The notes under the pieces: model-generated
Databases searched by the model: none
Told to the model about the DNA's origin: nothing
Seen by the model: the letters and a program-made list of their open reading frames with translations, nothing else
Position numbers and translations under genes: made by a program
In this document: piece by piece, positions 30,415 through 37,783 of the stretch
Layout of the letters: each line of letters starts with the position of its first letter
How positions within the stretch are numbered: position 1 is the stretch's first letter
Source of the DNA: an uncultured Enterorhabdus sp.
GTDB lineage: Bacteria > Actinomycetota > Coriobacteriia > Coriobacteriales > Eggerthellaceae
Length of the DNA: 37,783 nt
Reading direction: 5' to 3'
NCBI GenBank assembly: GCA_947573925.1
Contig: CANPHS010000010.1
Span: 1 to 37,783 of the forward strand

Positions 30415-30505
30415 CGCCTTGCGCGCCCGCGCCGCCTGTGCGTGCCGCGCCCGCGCTGCGTGCGTTGAGCCGATCGCGTGCATCGCGCCCTATCCCGCGT
30501 CCCGA

Positions 30506-30534
30506 AGGCGCCCGGTTCCGCCGGGCGCCTTTTT
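30506..30534 (+). terminator. Rho-independent terminator
   Basis: AGGCGCCCGG-ttccg-CCGGGCGCCTtttt. Confidence 0.85.
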
Positions 30535-30546
30535 CACGCGCACAAA

Positions 30547-30562
30547 TGTTTCACGTGAAACA
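30547..30562. promoter_or_regulatory. parS: parS centromere site (ParB/Spo0J binding)
   Basis: TGTTTCACGTGAAACA, a perfect 16-bp palindrome matching the conserved bacterial parS sequence. Confidence 0.9.
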
Positions 30563-30596
30563 TGCGCACATGGCTAACTTTTCTTCGCTGCGTTAT

Positions 30597-30628
30597 TTGT
30601 TCTATCTGTTATAGTATAACTAGAACAA
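30597..30628. promoter_or_regulatory. Candidate operator/promoter dyads upstream of ABC transporter
   Basis: TTGTTCTA-tct-GTTATAGTATAAC-TAGAACAA nested palindromes. Confidence 0.55.
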
Positions 30629-30652
30629 ACACAGAGCGAAGAAGGAGAAGCC

Positions 30653-31514
<862 letters not shown>

Positions 31515-31522
<8 letters not shown>

Positions 31523-33278
31523 GCTGGGACTGCTGCTGAAGGTGCAGCTGCTGGGGATGTTCGGGCTGAACCGCGTCATCCACGCGGGATCGGCGCGCGA
31601 CAAGGCGCGCCTGGCCGGCCTGGGCATGGTGTTTGCGCTGGTCGGCGTGCTGGCCGTCGCCTACGCCTATGGAACCGGAGCGGGCCTGGTGATGCTGGGC
31701 GCGGCCGAGGCGGTGCCGGTGCTGGCCGTGGTGGCCGGGTCGCTCGTCGGGGTGCTCGTGACGTTCCTCAAGGCCAACGGCCTGCTGTTCGGCTTCAAGG
31801 ACTTCGACCTGACGATGTCGCTACCCGTGCCGCTGTGGCAGGTGGCGGTGTCGCGCGTGGCGGCGCTCTACGGCATGAACCTGCTGTGGGCGGCGCTGCT
31901 GATGGTGCCCCTGTTCGCGGCGGCCTTACCCGCGCTGGGGCTCGGCGCCGGCGCGTGGGCGGCCGCGCTGGCGACGGTGGCGCTGGCCCCGCTGGCCCCC
32001 ATGGCCCTTACCGTGGCGCTGGCCTTCGGGCTGGCGGCCGCGGCCTCGCGGGCGCGCCACGGGCGCATGGCCGCGGGCGTCATCGGCATCGTGGCGACGT
32101 TGGCCCTGGTGGTGGCCATCGCCGCAGCCGCCGGCGCGACCGGCACGCCGCCCGCCGCGGGCGCGCCCTCCGGCCTGGCCGAGGACGTGGCGGCCCTCGG
32201 GCAGATCGGCGCGCTCGTGTCGGAGTCCGCCGCCGCGCTGTGGCCGCCGGCGGCCTGGGCGGCTGCGGCCATCGTGGCCGGCAGCCCCGCTGCGCTGGCC
32301 GCCTTCGCCGCGCTCTCACTCGGCGCCATGGCCGCCTGCATCGCGCTGCTGGCGCGCTTCCTCGTGCCCATCAACTCGCTGCTGGCCGGCGGCGCCCGCG
32401 CCCGCGCGGCCCGCGCCCGCCGCGAGGCCCCGCGTTCGCCCTTGCGCGCCCTCGTGCAGAAGGAGCTGCGTGCGGTGGCGAGCACGCCCGTCTGGCTGAT
32501 GAACACGGCCATCGGCCCGGTGCTCGCGCTGGTGGCGGGCGTCGCGTTCCTGGTCGTGGGACCGGACGCGACCGCGCTGCTGGCCGCCGCCGTCCACGTG
32601 CCCGGCGTGTCCGCCGCCGACGTGGAGCCGCTGGTCGCCGGCGCCCTGATGGCGCTCGTCCCCTGGGTGCTCGCGTTCTGCGCGGCCATGGCGCCCATGA
32701 GCGCGTCGGCGCTCTCGCTGGAAGGCGATGCGCGCTGGATCATGCAGACCGCCCCGCAGCCGCCGGCGGCCATCATGGGCGCGAAGATCCTGGCCAACGT
32801 GGTGCTGGCCGCGCCGGCCGTCGCCCTGGCGGGCGCCTTGGCGGCCATCGGCCTGCGCGCGACCCCGCTGGAGGCGGCGGCCCTGGTCGCGCTGCCCGTG
32901 GCCGCGGCGCTGCTCACGTCCGCGCTGGGCGCGTTCCTCAACGGCCGTATGCCGCGCTACGACTGGACGAGCGAGTACGAGCCCGTCAAGCGCTCCGTCC
33001 CCGTCATGGCCACCATCTTCATCGGCCTGGCCCTCGCGGCCCTCGGCGCCCTGGCCACCCTGGCCGCCGCCAGCGCCGCAGCCGGCGTGGCCGCGGCTCC
33101 CGCCGGCACCGCCGCGGCTGCGGCCAGCATCGCCGCGGGCGCCAGTGCGGCTGCGGCCGACGCGGGTGCGATATCCGCGCCCGCCGCGCCCCTCGTCCAG
33201 CTAGCCTTCGCCCTCCTCCTCACTGCAGCCGCCATCCTCCTCTCCCGCCAAGCCGCCCGCGCCAACCTCAAGGGCTAG
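31515..33278 (+). CDS. ABC transporter permease (Ala-rich multi-TM)
   Basis: ATG overlaps the ATPase stop (ATGCGTAA); many hydrophobic segments. Confidence 0.8.
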
Positions 33279-33370
33279 CCTCCCGCCGAACCACCGTCGG
33301 CCCCCTCCCCGCCCTGCACCCCTGACGCCTCCGGCACCCCCACACCCCCTCGTCTCAGCCTCATATTCCC

Positions 33371-33454
33371 CGTTTATCCTTAGGAAAATCGCCACAAATG
33401 GCGAAAACAGGTACATAAAATAGCCATCCATGGTTATTATCCTAAGGATAAACG
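33371..33454. promoter_or_regulatory. Paired inverted operator-like sites upstream of AAA/DUF4143 gene
   Basis: CGTTTATCCTTAGGA (33371-33385) and TCCTAAGGATAAACG (33440-33454) are a perfect 15-bp inverted repeat; the right site lies in the near-palindrome TTATCCT-a-AGGATAA. Confidence 0.7.
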
Positions 33455-33473
33455 AATCAATAAAGGAGGCCGC

Positions 33474-34775
33474 ATGCAACGCGATCTCATGCGAGAGCTT
33501 GAAAAGTGGGGGTCGTCCCCCCGCCGTAAGCCCGTTATCGTCAACGGCGCTCGGCAGGTAGGCAAAACTTGGCTGCTCAAGGAGCTTGGTCGCACGCGGT
33601 TCAAGAACGTCGCCTACGTCAACTTCGATAACAACACGCCGATGAAGGAGCTGTTCGAGGCGGGATACGATATCCCTCGGCTGCTGGTGGGCATTCAGGC
33701 GGAAACCGGCGAGCGCATCATTGAGGGCGAGACGCTCGTCATCTTCGATGAGATCCAGGAATGCCCCAAGGCTCTTACCTCGCTCAAGTACTTTCATGAG
33801 GGCATGCCGGGGCTCCACCTGGCGGCGGCCGGCTCTCTCCTGGGGCTTACCATCCATACGGGAACCGGCTATCCCGTTGGAAACGTCACCACGCTCGATC
33901 TCTATCCGCTCAGCTTCGGGGAGTTTCTCGACGCAACGGGAAGCGGTGCCCTTCGCGATCTTGTGGCGTCCGGCGACGTTCCCGGCATTTCAGCCTTTGC
34001 GTCCAAGCTCGCCCCCCTTTTGCGGCAGTACTACTTCGTCGGAGGCATGCCCGAGGCGGTCGAGGCCTTCGCGCGGGAGGGCGCTCTCTCTGCCGCGCGC
34101 GAGGTGCAGCGCCAGATCCTCTCCGACTACCAGCTCGACATGTCCAAGCACCTCAGTCCTCTGGAGGTGGAGCGCGTCCTTGCGGTATGGGGATCCATAC
34201 CGCGGCACCTGGGGAGGGAGAACAAGAAGTTCGTCTTCGGGCAGATCAGGGATGGGGCGCGGGCGCGCGACTATCGCAGCGCCATTACCTGGCTGGCGCA
34301 AGCCGGCCTGGCGATCCCCGTGCGGAGGATCGCGAAGCCGGGCATTCCCCTCGCAGCCTATGCCGAGGAAGCGGCGTTCAAGCTGTTCCTGGTAGACGTA
34401 GGGTTGCTGGGGGCCCTGTCTGACCTCCCGGAACGGGTGGTGCTGGAGGGCAGCACCATTTTCACCGAGTTCAAGGGGGCTTTGACAGAGCAGTACGTGT
34501 GCCAGCAGTTGGTTTCGGCCTGCGGGCTCACGCCCTATTACTGGTCGGCGGAGAACACGGCTAGCGAGGTCGACTTTGTAGTCCAGTACGATGGCGAGGT
34601 CTATCCCATCGAGGTAAAGGCCGAGGAAAACCTGAGGTCGCGGAGCTTGCGCGCCTTCGCAGAGCGCTACCCCGCGACGCGCCCCCTGCGATTCTCGATG
34701 TCGAAGCCGCGCGTGGAATCATGGATGCGAAACATTCCCCTCTATGCCCTGCAGAACATGGATTTGTGGCGCTAG
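33474..34775 (+). CDS. AAA ATPase with DUF4143 C-terminal domain (COG1373-type)
   Basis: RKPVIVNGARQVGKTWLLKELG (Walker A), ETLVIFDEIQECPKALTSLKYF (Walker B), VGGMPEAV, EVDFVVQYDGEVYPIEVKAEENL (PD-(D/E)XK-like). Confidence 0.92.
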   Translation: MQRDLMRELEKWGSSPRRKPVIVNGARQVGKTWLLKELGRTRFKNVAYVNFDNNTPMKELFEAGYDIPRLLVGIQAETGERIIEGETLVIFDEIQECPKALTSLKYFHEGMPGLHLAAAGSLLGLTIHTGTGYPVGNVTTLDLYPLSFGEFLDATGSGALRDLVASGDVPGISAFASKLAPLLRQYYFVGGMPEAVEAFAREGALSAAREVQRQILSDYQLDMSKHLSPLEVERVLAVWGSIPRHLGRENKKFVFGQIRDGARARDYRSAITWLAQAGLAIPVRRIAKPGIPLAAYAEEAAFKLFLVDVGLLGALSDLPERVVLEGSTIFTEFKGALTEQYVCQQLVSACGLTPYYWSAENTASEVDFVVQYDGEVYPIEVKAEENLRSRSLRAFAERYPATRPLRFSMSKPRVESWMRNIPLYALQNMDLWR

Positions 34776-34783
34776 CGTTTATT

Positions 34784-34810
34784 GACTTGCCGGCCATTGG
34801 CGGGCAAGTC
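34784..34810 (+). terminator. Hairpin downstream of AAA/DUF4143 gene
   Basis: GACTTGCC...GGCAAGTC. Confidence 0.5.
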
Positions 34811-34862
34811 GGGACGTGAACGGGCATGCTCCGGTCACGTCTCTGGCATCTGGGCGGCCAGC

Positions 34863-34927
34863 CTCGATTTTTCAGCAAAACACGCTCGAATTTTCAGTAA
34901 ATCATCCTCGATTTTTCAGTTGCATGC
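34863..34927. repeat. Three tandem approximately 22-bp direct repeats
   Basis: CTCGATTTTTCAGCAAAACACG / CTCGAATTTTCAGTAAATCATC / CTCGATTTTTCAGTTGCATGC. Confidence 0.75.
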
Positions 34928-35336
34928 CTCGGAATGCGTCTATGTGCTCTCGTTTCTAGCCCCTCCGCGCGCAGCCCGCAGCTCCGTGCCTCTGGCGTTT
35001 CCCGCGCCCCTCGGGCCGCCCGGCGAACGACTTGAAAAGTGTGCTGTTCGCAACTACACGTAAACAAGTCGTAATTCTCCTTTAACCAGGGCGTATATTT
35101 GCGTCACAATCGACAACCGCCGGTGGTTTTCTTGTCATCTGCGAATGTGAAGAAGCTATGATGAAGTTTGGAGTGCGCCGGCGCAATTGGCAAGTTGCGT
35201 ACAGGCCCCCATCCGAACCCTCGGGGGAGGTGCCGACTGGCAAGAAACGGCGCGCTGCACGACAAAAAGAGGTATCAAGCACAGACGTGTTGGAAGGGGC
35301 GACCCGTCGTCCCAAGAGAAGGAATTGTTGGTGGAG

Positions 35337-37783
35337 ATGAGTGTGCTAGGGCGGTTGGTTGACGCCAGGAACACGGTGGAGGGCAAGGTCCTCTCGGTGT
35401 TCATGGCGGCGCTGCTGATCGTGTCGACGTTCAACGTGTCGGCATGGGCAGCGGAAAAGAGCCAGGAATCCTCTGAGACGCTGGTGACGGAGGTGAACGA
35501 CAAGCAGGCCCCCGAGCAGCCCAAGGCTGAGCCCGAGAAGCCGGCCGCGCAGCCCGAGGCTGACGAGCCCGCGACCGAGCCCGAGGTGGAGAAGACCACC
35601 GCGCAGCTCGAGAACGCGACGCCGCGCCCCGAGGCTGAGGCGCCCGCGCAGGCGCCGGCCGCTCCCGTGGAGGAGAAGGCCGCCGACGTGGCGCTCAAGC
35701 TGAAGGTGCAGGACGCGACGCTCACCTACGACGGCAAGGCCGTCGCAGCTGACGCGAAGGAGCTGACGGTTCCGGCTGGTAAGGACGTCAAGTTCACCGT
35801 CGCCGCTGCCGATGGCTTCCAGCTGGGCGCCAAGGCCGTGAAGCTGGTCAACGCCGCCGGCGTCGAGTGCGAGCTGGCCGCGAACGCCGCCGGCGAGTAC
35901 ACCGTGCCCGCCGAGAAGCTGGAGGCCGGCGCCACCATCCAGGTAACCGCCGAGCCTGTCGCTGCCGAGGAGCCCGCTGCCCCGACGCAGCCCGCGACCC
36001 CGGTCGTCCCGGCCGACGATCCGACCGAGCCGTCCGACGAGCCCGCCACCCCCGAGGTTCCCGAGGCCCCGTCCGACTCCGCCACCACCGAGCCGGGCAC
36101 CATCCTCGACGACTTCCTCGACATCTTCGGCGGCGGTTCGACGCTGAGCATTAACGGTGGCAAGGACATCACTCTTGAGGTTGGCGCGAGCAAGACCGGG
36201 AGCTCCAACAATGGCGATCATTCGTTGGTGAAGAACCACAGCTGGACATCGAGCGATGGAAAAATCGCAACGGTGAACGGGAATGGACCTTCAGCGACAG
36301 TGAAGGGCGTTTCTGCGGGTGTCGTGACAGTTACGCATTCCTATGAGTATTGGACTCTTAAAAATGGGTATAAGAAGGCCAGCGAGAAAATTACCGTTAC
36401 GGTAAAAGCAACCAGTGCTCCCGTTGTCACATATAAAGCCAACGGCGGTCAGGGCTCTGATGTGTCCGTTGAGGCCACATGGGGCAGTCAGCTTCAGCGC
36501 TACGCTGTTACCCTGCCTGATCCTGCCGACATCGGTATCTCGAAGGAAGGTGCGGTCTTCATCGGCTGGTCGACGGCCGACTCGGGTGCCGGCACCAATA
36601 ACGTCGCGAATACCGAGTTCACGGTGACCGAGAACACGACGCTCTACGCCATCTGGTTGGACGAGTCTGCCGAGAGCAGCCGTACCAATACGGCCTACTT
36701 TTATATCAGGAAGAACGGCGAGATCCAGAAGGAGCCCGCAGGATATCCTTCTGCAGACTATTACCCGACGAATTCAGCTATGACGCTGCGGGGCTCTCTG
36801 CGTCAGCCCATTGCTGTCAACAACAACGATTTAGCCGTGCTGGCCAATCTGAAGACGGTTCCTACCGATACCCAGATTCAACAGATGCTTCAGGGATATG
36901 GCGTCGCCTTTGATCCTGCGACGCAGTATGTTCACTGGTATGTCATCAAATCTCGCGACACTAAAGATAACACCTGGAATGTTGACGGCGTTATTCTCAG
37001 CAAAAGCGCTCACTTGGTTACTTATGATGCCAATGGTGGCGTAGCCAATATAGTGCCGGCGGGTAGAGAGTATATGAAAGACGTCACCGTCAATGTGGAC
37101 TTCTCGGTGATTCCCGAGCGCACTGACCACGTCTTCTTGGGTTGGGATCGGAGCTCCTCTGCGATTACTCCCGAGTACCCTAAGGATCGAGCTGCCTCAT
37201 TTACGATGCCCGATGAGGCGGTAACCCTGTACGCCATTTGGCGCTCCCGCTCGTCCGTTTCCTACACTTATACACCTTCGCCCGAAGAAGGCGGCTCTGT
37301 AACGCTGTCGAGCGAATCGGTGAAGCCCGAGTCTGGCAACGCTGAGGGCTCGACGGCTGAAGCGGGGACGGGCTACAAGTTTGACGGCTGGTATACCGGT
37401 GAAACGCTTCTTACCGAAGAAAACGCTGCTGCCAATAACGTGTTGCTGAGCACCGATGGCAAGACGATCATCCCCCAGAAGAACAGCAGCGGCCTCTATA
37501 CTGGCGGTGATTTCGTAGCAAGGTTCTCTGCCGACCCGGAGGTGACCAAGTCCCTCGCGGCCACCGTCGACTACAAGCTGGGCGACGAGGTGCAGCAGGC
37601 CGACCGCGTCGACCTCAAGGCCACCGTCCAGTGGCTCGAGCCCGACACCCTGTCCACCGAGGGCGTGGCGGCCAAGGAGTACAAGGGCTGGAAGCTCGGC
37701 TCCATCACCGTCAACGGCACCGAGGTCGAGGCCCTGCCCGCCACCGTCAACAACGGCGACGCGGTGGTCTACAACTACGTGGC
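35337..37783 (+). CDS. Large secreted surface protein with Big_2-like and InlB B-repeat (Flg_new) domains, 3'-truncated by window edge
   Basis: Frame open from ATG 35337 (alternative GTG 35331 or 35343) to window end; signal peptide GKVLSVFMAALLIVSTFNVSAWA; P/E/A-rich stalk; VTYKANGG...FIGWSTADSG...TLYAIW and VTYDANGG...FLGWDRSS...TLYAIW. Absent from the ORF track because it has no stop in the window. Confidence 0.88.
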   Translation, partial: MSVLGRLVDARNTVEGKVLSVFMAALLIVSTFNVSAWAAEKSQESSETLVTEVNDKQAPEQPKAEPEKPAAQPEADEPATEPEVEKTTAQLENATPRPEAEAPAQAPAAPVEEKAADVALKLKVQDATLTYDGKAVAADAKELTVPAGKDVKFTVAAADGFQLGAKAVKLVNAAGVECELAANAAGEYTVPAEKLEAGATIQVTAEPVAAEEPAAPTQPATPVVPADDPTEPSDEPATPEVPEAPSDSATTEPGTILDDFLDIFGGGSTLSINGGKDITLEVGASKTGSSNNGDHSLVKNHSWTSSDGKIATVNGNGPSATVKGVSAGVVTVTHSYEYWTLKNGYKKASEKITVTVKATSAPVVTYKANGGQGSDVSVEATWGSQLQRYAVTLPDPADIGISKEGAVFIGWSTADSGAGTNNVANTEFTVTENTTLYAIWLDESAESSRTNTAYFYIRKNGEIQKEPAGYPSADYYPTNSAMTLRGSLRQPIAVNNNDLAVLANLKTVPTDTQIQQMLQGYGVAFDPATQYVHWYVIKSRDTKDNTWNVDGVILSKSAHLVTYDANGGVANIVPAGREYMKDVTVNVDFSVIPERTDHVFLGWDRSSSAITPEYPKDRAASFTMPDEAVTLYAIWRSRSSVSYTYTPSPEEGGSVTLSSESVKPESGNAEGSTAEAGTGYKFDGWYTGETLLTEENAAANNVLLSTDGKTIIPQKNSSGLYTGGDFVARFSADPEVTKSLAATVDYKLGDEVQQADRVDLKATVQWLEPDTLSTEGVAAKEYKGWKLGSITVNGTEVEALPATVNNGDAVVYNYV

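Noticed and set aside
31835-33325. 496-aa R/G/A-rich plus-strand ORF overlapping the permease
   Set aside because: Alternate-frame artefact of very high GC sequence.
34863-34930. CRISPR-like array
   Set aside because: The 22-bp repeats abut directly without unique spacers and there are no cas genes.
35100-35336. Cyclic-di-GMP, cyclic-di-AMP or cobalamin riboswitch before the surface protein
   Set aside because: Could not align the conserved core of these classes by eye; left as an uncharacterised leader.

Overview
High-GC bacterial chromosomal segment. Gene content suggests an actinobacterial gut anaerobe of the Eggerthellaceae/Coriobacteriia type (inference only, not searched). From left to right: a heat-shock cluster (3' part of dnaK, grpE, a zinc-finger-less dnaJ, hspR, clpB); a response regulator with a decayed sensor kinase; a degraded AAA/DUF4143 ATPase remnant; a UPF0145 (YbjQ-like) protein; an Rpn-family nuclease; a DUF1292 + dicarboxylate/amino-acid symporter operon; two paralogous secreted transglutaminase-like proteins with different C-terminal modules (BspA-like LRR versus Fn3-like) flanking a LuxR + Tat flavoprotein reductase pair; a MerR-controlled agmatine deiminase operon (ptc/aguB-aguD-aguA, no carbamate kinase); an M20 dipeptidase; a LytTR response regulator; a canonical parS site upstream of an ABC transporter; an intact AAA/DUF4143 ATPase; and the 5' part of a large InlB-repeat surface protein that runs off the window. 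The most notable non-coding signal is a set of four approximately 85-89 nt imperfect palindromes (two subfamilies, equal length within each, with at least one compensatory base-pair change), each placed just downstream of a gene. Other non-coding signals are a cloverleaf-like structure between hspR and clpB, a 26-bp inverted-repeat element, a duplicated 55-bp terminator module, and a MerR-type promoter with a 19-bp spacer. No tRNA, rRNA or CRISPR was found. All calls are from reading the sequence and the supplied ORFs; no searches were run.
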